From positions 62,001 to 126,000 of the forward strand of contig NZ_JBFRXP010000005.1 in assembly GCF_041146875.1 (NCBI RefSeq): 64,000 nucleotides of DNA, given 5' to 3'. This DNA is from Igneacidithiobacillus sp041146875 (GTDB lineage: Bacteria > Pseudomonadota > Gammaproteobacteria > Acidithiobacillales > Acidithiobacillaceae). Position 1 is the first letter of the stretch, and each line of letters starts with the position of its first letter. Below the pieces are notes generated by a model. The model was not told the DNA's origin, did not search any database, and saw only the letters and a program-made list of their open reading frames with translations. The translations under genes were made by a program, and so were the position numbers. Shown here one piece after another: positions 41,539-50,502 of this stretch.

Positions 41539-41955
41539 ATGATATTTTCTGTTGGAGAGAGAGGGGATCCGCTGGAAGTCTTCGTGAACGATGTGCCTGT
41601 TGGTGTATTGCATCGGGACGAAGAGCAGTTTTTCGGCTTCCGGTATTACGATGCGGCAGACTCCGGTCAGGCTGTCAGCCTGTCTATGCCCGTCATCGGG
41701 GATCCGGATGCGTATATGGAATTCGGGTTGCTTCCGGCGGCGTTCCAGGTTTCTCTGCCAGAAGGCGTGGTGCTGGAACGATTGCGACGCCTGTATAAAA
41801 AGGATTTCAACCTGGATGATCCGTTCGATTTGCTCAGACTGGTTGGGCGTAACGGCGTCGGGCGGGTGACATTCGGCGGAAAAAGGTCCATGGCACCGGT
41901 GTCGATTCGTGATGCCATTTTGCAGGATGCCCGCTCCGCTTTTCCGACCCAAAAG
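41539..41955 (+). pseudogene. hipA: hipA, 5' part only
   Basis: About 137 residues match the HipA N-terminal domain (EVFVNDVPVGVLHRDEEQFF, then GRNGVGRVTF). The frame then passes at about 41950 into unrelated DNA, out-of-frame residues (RRGCAIGHRRTTPQ) to a stop at 42177. The kinase domain is absent. The junction coincides with the start of the primase-helicase gene. Confidence 0.8.
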
Positions 41956-41963
41956 AGGCGGGG

Positions 41964-44147
41964 ATGCGCTATTGGACATCGCCGAACGACCCCGCAGGCG
42001 GTGTGCATGTGTATGTGCCGCAAAGATTCGAGCAGGTGCTGCGGGAATCGGAAATACCTTTTATCGTCGTCACAGAGGGTGAGAAGAAAGCCGAAGCAGC
42101 CTGCAAGGCGGGGATTCCTTGCGTTGTGCTGCCTGGCATCTGGATGTTCCGTGACCAAGCAGCCAAAGAACACATAAAAAAGAGCCTGGCCGAACAGGGC
42201 TATAATGAGCATGATATCCAGCGAACGCTTGCAAACAACAATGAAATCCCGGTTGCTAAGGAACTCCTCTCCATCGTCGAGAAAGCAAAAAAATTGCGGC
42301 CTGCTTTGGTCGGTGTGCTCGTTCTTTTTGACTGCGACGGACTTGAGTTCTCTGAAGCGCAAAGGAGAGGCATAGAGAAAGGCGAAATCGTTTTGCCCCG
42401 CAATAAAAGCGACTTGCAAGTACTCATACACCGCGCAACCAAAGAGAAGATGTATGTTCTGAACGTAAACGTCCGTTCCGCTGGGTGGAGCCTGGCAGAG
42501 AGTTTGCGCAGACAGCTCGATAGTGAACTGCGCCTGCCCGTCGCCGATGCTTACTGTCCATTCCACGAGGAAGAAGAGGAACACAAAGACGAGAAGGGGA
42601 AGACTAAAAATCTGGTCAAGCTCTATAAGCAGGGACTTGATGATTGGATTGTGCAGGCAGGGGCAAGCGTGGTGAAGAGCGGGGTGCAGGCACTGGGAAG
42701 CAATCTCTATAAGATGTGTGACCTGCTTGAAGCATCTCAGCTTTTTGGTGCAAGGGCAGACCCGAACACGCTGCACAAAGCGGATAAAGCCCCGGAGGCC
42801 GCATTTGTGCAGCTCATCGATTGCGAGAGCGTCGGGCGCTATGAGAACACGTTATATTTCTGGAAAAATACGGCGTGGGAGGTGGTTCCCGACATTCAAG
42901 TAGATATCGCAATCTCTGCATTTATCAAGAGCGTGGCAGAAGCCAAGCTTGGAGAGCGGATTTTCAAGAGCTGTTACCGTGTACTACTGAGTGATTCAGA
43001 AATTTTCAATATTCCAGATGTTCCTGATGATGGTTTAGTGCGCGTGGCGTTGCAGGATGCCGTGGTGGAAGTAAGCCCAGGCGGAGAAATAAGAGCTGTG
43101 CCGAGTGACCGCCACCACGGTTTGCGACATAAAATCAACGCAAATTGGGCAGATAGGGAACAACCGACGGAGCTCTGGGATAGGTTTTTGCAGCGTATTT
43201 TGCCGGAAGATGACGTTCGCCGGGCAGTTTTGCAATATATCGGGTATACTTTATCTCCCGATACCAGGTTCCAAACTTGCCAATTCTGGATTGGTAGTGG
43301 GGCCAACGGGAAGAGTGCGTTGGCAGAGGTGGTCTGCGCCCTGCATTCCCGAGTAGTATCACTGGACCTCGACAAGCTGCATGGCTTTGAGGTGGAATCA
43401 CTAATCGGGGCAAGCCTCGTCCACGTCGATGAGGTGCCGAGCAAAATTGACGAACAACCATTCAAAAAGATGGTGAGCGGCGGTAATGTGGCGATTAACC
43501 GTAAATTTAAGGCTGTAACCACGGTACGCCCAACAGCAAAGTGGGTTTTGTTGGGCAACAGCGCCCCAAGTGTTTCAGACCAGAGTGATGGGTTCTGGCG
43601 GCGATTGCAAGTGGTGGATTTCCAGCAAACCATTCCAGTGGAAGAGCGCGACCCTTTTCTATCCCGAAAAATCATCAAAGAAGAGTTGTCTGGCGTGGTG
43701 TTCCAGATTCTGCATCACTTGTCAGATTTGCTGCGAGCAGGGGGCTTTGTGGAAATCCCACAGGCGATGGAAGAGCGCATGCAGAAGATGCGGACAGAGA
43801 CCAACTCTCTGCTGGCATGGATATCCAACTGCGAAGTTCAGGTTGTCAGTAGGCAGGAGGATTTCCAGGAAGTAGTACGGGTGTACAAAGCATATGCAGA
43901 CTGGTGTGATGAATCCAACTACTTCCCAGTTGCTGTTGAAAAATTCTGGGCGCAGTTGTCTATGCACCTGCCCGGCGTGGAGCGCACCCGCATCTACCGG
44001 GCGGATGAGACTACCGGGATGTCGAAGCAGGTCCGCGTTGCGAATGTCGTCTTTGGGGATAGGGTGATGGATGCAGACGGTGCGGGACAGGCCAGCCAGG
44101 AGCGCTGCGCGTCCGTTGTTCGGCTCGCCCTCCCGCCAGCACGATAG
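41964..44147 (+). CDS. P4/D5-type primase-helicase (probably 5'-truncated)
   Basis: The 727-aa protein has an N-terminal DUF3854/TOPRIM-like segment (IPFIVVTEGEKKAEAACKAG at about 32-51; VGVLVLFDCDGLE at about 112-124), a middle D5_N region and a C-terminal SF3 helicase: Walker A IGSGANGKSALAE (about 441-453), Walker B-like LVHVDEVPSK, sensor KWVLLGNSAP. Such proteins replicate satellite phages and integrative elements. It begins at the hipA junction and lacks the usual N-terminal zinc/primase part, so it is likely truncated. A terminator and an inverted-repeat cluster follow. Base composition is more A+T-rich than the flanks. Confidence 0.82.
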   Translation: MRYWTSPNDPAGGVHVYVPQRFEQVLRESEIPFIVVTEGEKKAEAACKAGIPCVVLPGIWMFRDQAAKEHIKKSLAEQGYNEHDIQRTLANNNEIPVAKELLSIVEKAKKLRPALVGVLVLFDCDGLEFSEAQRRGIEKGEIVLPRNKSDLQVLIHRATKEKMYVLNVNVRSAGWSLAESLRRQLDSELRLPVADAYCPFHEEEEEHKDEKGKTKNLVKLYKQGLDDWIVQAGASVVKSGVQALGSNLYKMCDLLEASQLFGARADPNTLHKADKAPEAAFVQLIDCESVGRYENTLYFWKNTAWEVVPDIQVDIAISAFIKSVAEAKLGERIFKSCYRVLLSDSEIFNIPDVPDDGLVRVALQDAVVEVSPGGEIRAVPSDRHHGLRHKINANWADREQPTELWDRFLQRILPEDDVRRAVLQYIGYTLSPDTRFQTCQFWIGSGANGKSALAEVVCALHSRVVSLDLDKLHGFEVESLIGASLVHVDEVPSKIDEQPFKKMVSGGNVAINRKFKAVTTVRPTAKWVLLGNSAPSVSDQSDGFWRRLQVVDFQQTIPVEERDPFLSRKIIKEELSGVVFQILHHLSDLLRAGGFVEIPQAMEERMQKMRTETNSLLAWISNCEVQVVSRQEDFQEVVRVYKAYADWCDESNYFPVAVEKFWAQLSMHLPGVERTRIYRADETTGMSKQVRVANVVFGDRVMDADGAGQASQERCASVVRLALPPAR

Positions 44148-44171
44148 ATAGCGCCACTTTCCAAGCGGAAC

Positions 44172-44198
44172 AAGCCGGTCACAGAACCGGCTTTTTTT
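44172..44198 (+). terminator. Rho-independent terminator after primase
   Basis: AAGCCGGT, a short loop and ACCGGCTT followed by TTTTTT, 25 bases after the primase stop. Confidence 0.88.
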
Positions 44199-44261
44199 GT
44201 CCCGGTCCCTTCCAGAATGCAACCGCAGCTCGCCAATAGCAGTGCACACTATTAGAAGTCT

Positions 44262-44571
44262 CTAATATACAAGACAGGTAAGACAGCCCCTTGGGGAACC
44301 TGTCTTGTCCAAAAGCCAGAGTATCTCATTGATTCATAATCTTATTTTGGAAACAAGACAGGCAAGACAGGTAAGACAAGCTCTTGAGCACTTTATACTA
44401 GAAAAATGGAGGAGGACCACCAACTATTTTTTTTCTACGCGATAATAAAAACCCTGTCTTACCTGTCTTGCCTGTCTTGTAAGAAAAAACGCCAGCATAA
44501 ACAATAGGATATAACAAGACAGGGACAAGACAGGCTCGCAGGTGGGTTGTCTTACCTGTCTTGTATATTAG
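44262..44571. repeat. Nested inverted repeats of AAGACAGG units (candidate origin)
   Basis: Three nested pairs share one unit (ACAAGACAGG). Outer: a 24-bp perfect inverted repeat 44262-44285 / 44548-44571. Middle: CCTGTCTTGTCC 44309-44320 / GGGACAAGACAGG 44522-44534. Inner: a 26-bp perfect inverted repeat 44353-44378 / 44455-44480, each arm with three tandem units. The centre is A+T-rich. Placed 115 bases after a P4-type primase-helicase, this looks like the iteron origin such proteins bind. No ORF is credible in 44199-44708. Confidence 0.85.
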
Positions 44572-44708
44572 CACATGCTTATACTCATGCCCCGCATACA
44601 GTTGGCCACAACCCGCCACATTCTCTAGCCAACCCATTGTTTACAGTTGCCTTTCCCTGATATTTCCGGCATAATTCGATATAACTTTCTATCTCATAGG
44701 AGCTTCCA

Positions 44709-45065
44709 ATGGCAAAACCAGTCGAGCGCAGCCGCAGCCCCAAGGCGATGAAAGCAGCGGAAACCCGGCGCAGAAATTTGGTGGCGACTTTGCAGCTTTG
44801 GATTTCCGATGAGGGCATCACCGCGCTTCCTGTTGACGCCCTCACGCCTATCAGTGTCGCGTATGGCAGCTATTCTCGATGGGCGCAGGAGCGTGGCTCT
44901 ATCCCAGTGAAAAGCGTGCTTTCGTTTTGGGATGCCCTGCCCGACGCGGTCCCCGGGTTCCGTCCGCAGGAGTTTTATCGTAGTGGCCGCGTCATTCGCA
45001 GGAGCTGCAACCTCAAGATAGTCGGGAACCCCGCATTGCTCCGGTGGTTTATGCACCACAGATAG
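44709..45065 (+). CDS. Hypothetical protein (118 aa)
   Basis: A basic N-terminus (MAKPVERSRSPKAMKAAETR) is followed by a helical segment (SYSRWAQERGSIPVKSVLSF) and a basic end. This composition suits a small DNA- or RNA-binding protein, but no family is recognised. It belongs to the primase-helicase satellite block and is followed by a terminator. Confidence 0.5.
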   Translation: MAKPVERSRSPKAMKAAETRRRNLVATLQLWISDEGITALPVDALTPISVAYGSYSRWAQERGSIPVKSVLSFWDALPDAVPGFRPQEFYRSGRVIRRSCNLKIVGNPALLRWFMHHR

Positions 45066-45143
45066 CCGCTGGCTGCACATCTCCGCCGCACTAGCTATTA
45101 CCCTTCGAGTGGCTTCCCCGCTACTCTCTCACCTCTCATCCTC

Positions 45144-45167
45144 GCCCGCCTCGTGCGGGCTTTTTTA
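45144..45167 (+). terminator. Rho-independent terminator
   Basis: GCCCGC-CTCGT-GCGGGC followed by TTTTTT, after the 118-aa gene. Confidence 0.85.
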
Positions 45168-45276
45168 TGCCCGTAACCCATCCTTCACCGAGAGAGGTTG
45201 CACAGGTAGTGCCGGGGCGGCTTTGCACGGACCCGCGCTATACACAGTTGTCGACGAAACAGAAGGAGCAACCGTC

Positions 45277-45858
45277 ATGTCCAAAAAAGCGCAACTGCAA
45301 GCACTTCCGCTTGCCCGCGAAGTATTCCCTCTCCCCTGGGCAGGCCTACTCATCAAACAGCTTGAGTGGACCATCAGCGATGAGGGTGACTGGCCACTCA
45401 CCGCACGTACAAGCTCCCCAGACCATATCCAAAAAATCGGAGAGGAACTTTTAGCTTCTGCAGAAATAAATCTGGAGTTCACCGGACTGGACCTCTCCCG
45501 AAGCACGTTCCGCGTCGACGCCCCTTGGATACCCGCCACCGACCCGGACGACGACCACACCCCACCAGACAAGCGGCCAGGAGGGTACCGGGACATCTTT
45601 GAAAAAGGTGCACCCTTGCAAATTGCCGCGGCGGCGTTTGATTATTTCTCCAGCTTGACCGAGCAAAGCCCATCCGCGCGCCGCCAATTCAAGAATTGTG
45701 TAGTTGAACAAGGGGTTTATTTGTGGTTCATCATCGACGACGACCCCATGCCGCGCGTTCGTATAGCTCTGCCAGAGCCGGTCGCGGAGGCGATGGGCTA
45801 TGCCACGGTGAAAACGCCGTACTTTGAGGACATCTTGAGAGGTGAATGTGTTCAGTAG
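45277..45858 (+). CDS. Hypothetical protein (193 aa)
   Basis: An acidic soluble protein (for example PLPWAGLLIKQLEWTISDEG; ATDPDDDHTPPDKRPGG; AEAMGYATVKTPYFEDIL). No family recognised. ATG 45277 follows AAGGAG by 7 bases. It belongs to the satellite block with the next gene. Confidence 0.5.
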   Translation: MSKKAQLQALPLAREVFPLPWAGLLIKQLEWTISDEGDWPLTARTSSPDHIQKIGEELLASAEINLEFTGLDLSRSTFRVDAPWIPATDPDDDHTPPDKRPGGYRDIFEKGAPLQIAAAAFDYFSSLTEQSPSARRQFKNCVVEQGVYLWFIIDDDPMPRVRIALPEPVAEAMGYATVKTPYFEDILRGECVQ

Positions 45859-45959
45859 CGTAGCCGCTATACACGTAGGTAGGCTGCACATTGTGTGCCA
45901 GCCACGCGCAGCAACGAGAGAAATTGCGCGGTGTTATATCCTACGAAGGGGCAGTCATC

Positions 45960-46303
45960 ATGAGCGAGATTTACAACCTTTCTCGATTTTGTCAGACAAT
46001 AGACTTCAGCACGCTACAATGTGAGCACATGCGGGTACCGATATTTTGTGAGTTTGACAACCGATTATTTATTTTCGTTGCACTATTCGACGAGAGCGGA
46101 CCCGCGCAGCACATCATCAGAAAGCTGGAGCGTTTGGTGGGGCGCATAGACAATCCTGATAAGCAAAACACTTGCGTTCTGTTCCTCGCAAAATATAGAA
46201 GTCAAGACAAGGTAGTGGACGCCGCCAAGCTCCCGGTAAAACTTGTGTACTACAGGAAGCCGGGGGGTATCGGATTCCGGTATTATAAGCCAAATACCGC
46301 AGG
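45960..46303 (+). CDS. Hypothetical protein, 3' end cut by IS21 fragment
   Basis: ATG 45960 follows AAGGGG. About 114 residues (MSEIYNLSRFCQTIDFSTLQ...KPGGIGFRYYKPNTAG) precede the IS21 end at 46304; the frame then runs 57 codons into the IS before stopping at 46475. The original C-terminus is lost. No family recognised. Confidence 0.5.
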
Positions 46304-46387
46304 TGTCACGGGCCACCCTAATGGCGCCACCCAGGGTCGGCATAATGGCGCCACTTCAAACTGCCTGAAATGGGCTCTCGAACGGGG

Positions 46388-47185
46388 TCAAGAATGGGCG
46401 ATTTTACCCCCTTTCGCAACCCCAGTTTTTGGGGTGTTTTGTGGCCCTTCTGGAAGCGGTCTGGGGGCTCTGTAACTCTCTCCTTCGAGGATGAGACGGT
46501 AGGCACCGTGGCGTAGGCGATCGAGCGTCGCCGCCCCCAGCATGCGGTTCGCCGGGAAGACATCCCCCCATTCCGTGAAGTCCAGATTGCTGGTCATCAT
46601 GGTGGTCACCCGTTCATACCGCTCGGCGATGAGATCGTGGAAATCCTCATCATGGGGCGGGCGCAAGGGCTTGAGCCCGAAGTCATCGACGATCAATAGC
46701 GTGACCTTGGCCAACTGCCGGAAGCGACGGTCATGGCTGCCCGTGGCGCGTGCGGCGTGCAGGGAGCCCACCAGATCGCTCTGCGAAGTGAAGAGCACGT
46801 CCGCTCCCTGGCGGATGGCACAGTGACCCAGGGCTTGCGCCAGATGGCTCTTGCCAGTCCCACAGGGACCGACGATGAGGACCGGCGCCTTCTCCTGGAG
46901 ATAACGTCCCGTTGCCAGGTCATGCACGAGCGAGCGATTGAGTCCGGGCAGCCGATCGAAGGCAAAGTCCTCCAGCGTCTTGTGACTGCGGAACTGGGCC
47001 TGGCGCATCAGCGTATCGAACTTGCGCTGATCCCGGCGGGCGACCTCGTCCTGCAGGAGCAAGGCGAGGAACTCGGTATAGGCCAACTGGCCATCGACGG
47101 CCTGCCGGTTGCGGGCTTCCAGGGAGTCGAGAATACCGGATAGGCGCAGAGCGCGCAGGGTGTTGCTGAGTTCTTGGGTATGCAT
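46388..47185 (-). CDS. istB: IstB-like ATPase of IS21
   Basis: A 265-aa AAA+ protein with Walker A GPCGTGKSHLAQALG (about 105-119), Walker B VTLLIVDDFGLKP (about 164-176) and sensor MMTSNLDFTEWGDVF (about 200-214). It regulates IstA target choice. ATG 47185 is supported by alignment to the family N-terminus (HTQELSNTLRALRLSGI). It appears intact but its partner is broken. Confidence 0.93.
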   Translation of the reverse strand: MHTQELSNTLRALRLSGILDSLEARNRQAVDGQLAYTEFLALLLQDEVARRDQRKFDTLMRQAQFRSHKTLEDFAFDRLPGLNRSLVHDLATGRYLQEKAPVLIVGPCGTGKSHLAQALGHCAIRQGADVLFTSQSDLVGSLHAARATGSHDRRFRQLAKVTLLIVDDFGLKPLRPPHDEDFHDLIAERYERVTTMMTSNLDFTEWGDVFPANRMLGAATLDRLRHGAYRLILEGESYRAPRPLPEGPQNTPKTGVAKGGKIAHS

Positions 47186-47195
47186 GGGGAAATCC

Positions 47196-47888
47196 TCAAT
47201 GGAACAACTTGGCGGTGTCGTGCAGGAAGCGGCCGTCTCGGGTGTAGACACTCCCGTTTTCTGGACCGACGGGCGCCAAAGCCTCCTGGTCGAGCCCCTT
47301 CTTCAGGATCTGGGCGATCGTGCCATAGCGCGGATTCCCGAAGCGCAGGGCCCGTTCACAGGCGGCCTCCAGACGCTGCGGGGTGTACTTCTCCCGCAGG
47401 CGGAGGATGTTCTGCACGGTGCGCAGGTTCACCAGCACGCGGTCGATAAAGAGTTGGTGGACGACGCCATGACAGTGCGGTCCGATGGCCTGGGCCATCT
47501 GCAGACACCATTGCAGGTCATGGCTCTGCCAGGCTTGTCCTTCCGGCGGTAGGTGGTCTGCGACGGTCGAGAACGTTCCGGGTTGAGACAGGCGGGGATG
47601 GGTGGCCACCAGCGCGTGCTCCTGGTAAATCCGGATGGTGGTGTCGGTCGACCGGAGCCACAGAGTCTGCCCGATCAGTCGGTAGGGGACGGAGTAATAG
47701 CTCTTGGCGTACTGGACGTGGGCGTCTCGATGAACCTTGGGCTTGGTCCATTCGGAGAGATGGACCGGGGCATCCGGCAAGGGCTGCAATAGCGCCTTCT
47801 CGACCGTCGTGAACTGGTTGAGGGGACGCTGTTGGGTGGTGCCATGCACCCGGTTGCCGACCTGCAGAACCCACTCCTGGAGCTGACG
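47196..47888 (-). pseudogene. istA: istA, 3' part only
   Basis: About 230 C-terminal residues of the IS21 transposase (DANRQLQEWVLQVGNRVHGT, then KVHRDAHVQYAKSYYSVPYR). The N-terminal HTH and most of the DDE catalytic core are missing. Its stop lies 11 bases before istB. Confidence 0.88.
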
Positions 47889-48430
47889 ATTTGCATCTCG
47901 TTTGCGACATTCAGCAGGAGATCCCGGCGGGCGCCCCAGGAGCTGGCATGGGACAACAGCACCTCCAGACGCTGAAACACCTGTTCCGGCGAGGTCTTCT
48001 CCAGGATTGCCGGCAGGTCATCCCGGTCCTTCTCCCGCATGGTGTTGGCCTTGATGACGAAAAGGGTCTCCGGGCTGATGGCGGCGATGTCGATCGAGAA
48101 GGATTTCCCGTCCATCTCCACCTCGACATTTTCCATGACCTGTGCGTCTTTTTCGATATCACGGATATCCAGTTGTCCGAACAGCGTCGTCTGGCTGGTG
48201 ACATCGATCCGCAAACCACTGGCGGCTTCCAGTTCCGCGGCAAGCGGCAGAAAGGCGTCCTCCGGGCAATAGAGGTCGATATCCTCCGACAGCTTGCGCA
48301 TGTCGTGGTAGGCCATGGCGGTGCCCCCGACGGCGATCAGCATGCGGGGTATCCGGTGATACTGATCGACATATGCCTGGTACAGTTGCCGGATGGTCTG
48401 GGTGGCGTCTTCTCTGCCCAGCAGCTTCAT
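47889..48430 (-). pseudogene. Nucleotidyltransferase (AbiEii-like/DUF6036-type), 3' end lost to IS21
   Basis: About 180 residues remain: MLIAVGGTAMAYHDMRKLSE then DIDLYCPE is the GGTxxxxxxxxRxSxDxD signature of nucleotidyltransferase toxins. The frame reads into istA DNA from about 47888 and has no natural end. Its ATG 48430 overlaps the upstream 118-aa gene stop as ATGA, so the two were an operon, likely a toxin with its partner. Confidence 0.7.
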
Positions 48431-48783
48431 CGCACATTCCGCAGCGGATGGAAGCGCCGGTAGTCGTGACGGACCCGCTCCGCCGCGGTTTCCAGGTCGG
48501 GGTTGCGTTGCGCGGCACGTTGCCGGATCCAGTCGGGGATGCCTTCCAGAAAAGGCCGTTGTCCGCAGACGCGGGAAAGCAGCAGCAGCCCCTTGCCGTT
48601 TTCCATACCGGGGAAGGGGGCGCGGGGATTCGTTTTGGGCAGCACCGCCTGGGCGAACACCTGCGCCAGCGGTTCCTCCCAGAGGGATGGGTGAATCCCC
48701 TTTCGCGTGCAGTTCACCATCTGCATCATGATGCCGGAATCCTTCATTATTCGGCGTTCGATCGTTTCCCTGTGATTCGACAA
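48427..48783 (-). CDS. Hypothetical partner of the broken nucleotidyltransferase (118 aa)
   Basis: A helical, basic protein (for example RKGIHPSLWEEPLAQVFAQA, and RVRHDYRRFHPLRNVR at the end). The start is uncertain: TTG 48783 or ATG 48747. Translational coupling to the nucleotidyltransferase suggests an antitoxin-like role. No family recognised. Confidence 0.5.
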   Translation of the reverse strand: MSNHRETIERRIMKDSGIMMQMVNCTRKGIHPSLWEEPLAQVFAQAVLPKTNPRAPFPGMENGKGLLLLSRVCGQRPFLEGIPDWIRQRAAQRNPDLETAAERVRHDYRRFHPLRNVR

Positions 48784-48919
48784 AATGCTGTACCTCGCCT
48801 GGCTCTCTTTTTCTCACGCAATCATAGCACGAATCGGGGTTTTTGTCGAATCATCCAACGGTATGACATCCTTCATGACGTTCTTCCCGGTGCATCCATG
48901 GTTCGTTTTGTTTGCCGTC

Positions 48920-48950
48920 TCATATTCGTTATACTGTATTGCATGGCGTT
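48920..48950 (+). promoter_or_regulatory. Probable promoter of the 48980 operon
   Basis: TTCGTTATACTGTATTGCATGGCGTT: TATACT at about 48930-48935, followed by ATGGCGTT, the reverse complement of AACGCCAT, the operator core seen at other promoters. Confidence 0.5.
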
Positions 48951-48979
48951 GTATTCACGTTCGACAAAAGGTTTGGAGC

Positions 48980-49819
48980 ATGTCTGAAAAGTCGCTGTCT
49001 GATGCCCCCTTTGCAGGGTGCGAACCCGATGGTTCGCCGGAAGGCGTCCTGGGGGAATTTTACGATTTCCTCTTTTCCGGCATGGAAAGGATCATCCGTC
49101 GTCACCAGACGTTTGGCGGATGGTCGCTGGGCAGCATCCCGGATCTGGTTCGGGTGCCGACACAGGCGGAACTGGGGCTCTGGTACGCCGAATGGAAAAT
49201 CCCCGGGATTGCGGTGAATGGTGGCGTCGGACTGCTGCTCGTGGCCGGGGAATTGCGGTTGGGCCTGTATCTGCCGGTAGAATCGCTGCACTCTGGCGAT
49301 GACGGCATCCCTACGGAGCGCCTGGTGTCCGAGGCGTATGACGGCAAGCCCTCCTGCCAGGTTCGCAGGCAGGCTGACCGGGTATTGTTCGATTGGATTC
49401 TCTCGGATTCCGGCACGGGGCCTTTCGGCATCGAATCGCTCTCCATCGCGTTGCGGGTTTTTCATCGGGGCGCCGTCTCCGACCCGCGAATCCTGCTTTT
49501 GATGCAACGTTTGGCTTACATGGTCACCACGGTCTGGGTAAACTCGATGCGGGTGCTGCTCTCCCGGCAGACGCGGGACATGAACACCTGGCTGGTGCGG
49601 ACATCGATCCCGGTGACGCCGGACCTGTTGATCGGGCTGCGTTCCGGGGTGCTCGTGTACAGTGACAGGATGGCCCTGTTATCCGGAGAAGAGGAGTATC
49701 TTTCCTACATCCGTGCGCAAGAAAACGAGGAACGGGTGGTTGCGCATCTGGTTTCCGCGGGGATTCCCGCCGAGGCGATCCTGTCCTGCTCCCTGGTGCA
49801 GGATGAGGTGTTTGCTTGA
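48980..49819 (+). CDS. Hypothetical protein (279 aa)
   Basis: A soluble-looking protein, not recognised (for example ELGLWYAEWKIPGIAVNGGV; LLLVAGELRLGLYLPVESL). ATG 48980 follows GGAG. Its stop overlaps the next start by 4 bases, so it is co-translated with the EAL-like protein, and the third gene overlaps as well: a tight three-gene operon closed by a terminator. Confidence 0.55.
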   Translation: MSEKSLSDAPFAGCEPDGSPEGVLGEFYDFLFSGMERIIRRHQTFGGWSLGSIPDLVRVPTQAELGLWYAEWKIPGIAVNGGVGLLLVAGELRLGLYLPVESLHSGDDGIPTERLVSEAYDGKPSCQVRRQADRVLFDWILSDSGTGPFGIESLSIALRVFHRGAVSDPRILLLMQRLAYMVTTVWVNSMRVLLSRQTRDMNTWLVRTSIPVTPDLLIGLRSGVLVYSDRMALLSGEEEYLSYIRAQENEERVVAHLVSAGIPAEAILSCSLVQDEVFA

Positions 49820-50502
49820 GGTCCCCGGTTCCGGAGGAAGTCGACGGCATAGCCTTTCGCAAGGAGCCCATTTTTTCCCTGGTGGAAGAGCAGGAGATCG
49901 GGCGGGAATGGCTGCTGGATCATGCGTTGCCTGATGTGATTTCCGGTTGGGTGCCGGTGCTGGCATCCCTGTCGGGCTATCTTCGGGCGCCCATGGTGCG
50001 GGATGGTTTCCTGTTTGTGAACGGGAATTCGGATCAGTTGGGCAATTCAACGTTGCGGCATCTGTTTGCCTCGCTGGCACGGCAATGCCGGGATGCGGGA
50101 ATCCGCCTGGTCCTGGAGTGGACGGAATCCCTGCCATATCACGCGGAAACCATGGATGTCCTGTGTGGCTTGCGACAATCGTGCGGGACACAGATTGCGG
50201 TGGATGATGGTGGTTCTGTTGGCCTCGACGTGCTGTGGCGGATGACGAGGATTCCTCCGGACTGGCTGAAGATCGATGGTGCGTGGTTTCACCTTGCGGA
50301 AAAGGAGGAATGGGCCGCGGAGACCCTGTACCAGACCCTCTGTGCCGCGAAGAACCTGGGGGTCAGGACCGTCATCGAGTGGATCGAGACGCCGGGACAG
50401 CTTCGCTTCGCGAGGGATCTGGGTGCGGAATTCGGGCAGGGGTTTTATTGGAAAAACCAGCGGGTCATTCCCGCTGATACGGTCAGGGAGGTGGGAAAAT
50501 GA
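49816..50502 (+). CDS. EAL-domain-like protein (degenerate N-terminal motif)
   Basis: A 228-aa protein matching the EAL fold: EPIFSLVEEQEI then REWLL in place of ExLLR; VLEWTES for LEITE; IAVDDGGSVG, then WRMTRIPPDWLKIDGAWF for DDFGxG...KID; VIEWIET for AEGVET; FGQGFYWKNQ for QGYYF. Most metal ligands (Glu, Asp-Asp, Lys, Glu) seem kept, but the EAL signature itself is changed. It may hydrolyse or only bind cyclic di-GMP. Being central in a three-gene operon on a conjugative element is unusual. Confidence 0.72.
   Translation: MRSPVPEEVDGIAFRKEPIFSLVEEQEIGREWLLDHALPDVISGWVPVLASLSGYLRAPMVRDGFLFVNGNSDQLGNSTLRHLFASLARQCRDAGIRLVLEWTESLPYHAETMDVLCGLRQSCGTQIAVDDGGSVGLDVLWRMTRIPPDWLKIDGAWFHLAEKEEWAAETLYQTLCAAKNLGVRTVIEWIETPGQLRFARDLGAEFGQGFYWKNQRVIPADTVREVGK

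Larger units (their letters stand above)
46304..47888 (-). mobile_element. Partial IS21-family element
   Basis: One end is present at 46304 (TGTCACGGG), with the multiple terminal repeats typical of IS21 (TAATGGCGCCAC at 46319-46330 and 46343-46354). istB is complete and istA is cut at about 47888, where the nucleotidyltransferase gene begins. The other IS end is missing, so the element is immobile on its own. Confidence 0.85.

Noticed and set aside
44401..44440. GGACCACC followed by a run of T as a terminator
   Set aside because: The stem is too weak and it lies inside the inverted-repeat cluster with no gene ending before it.
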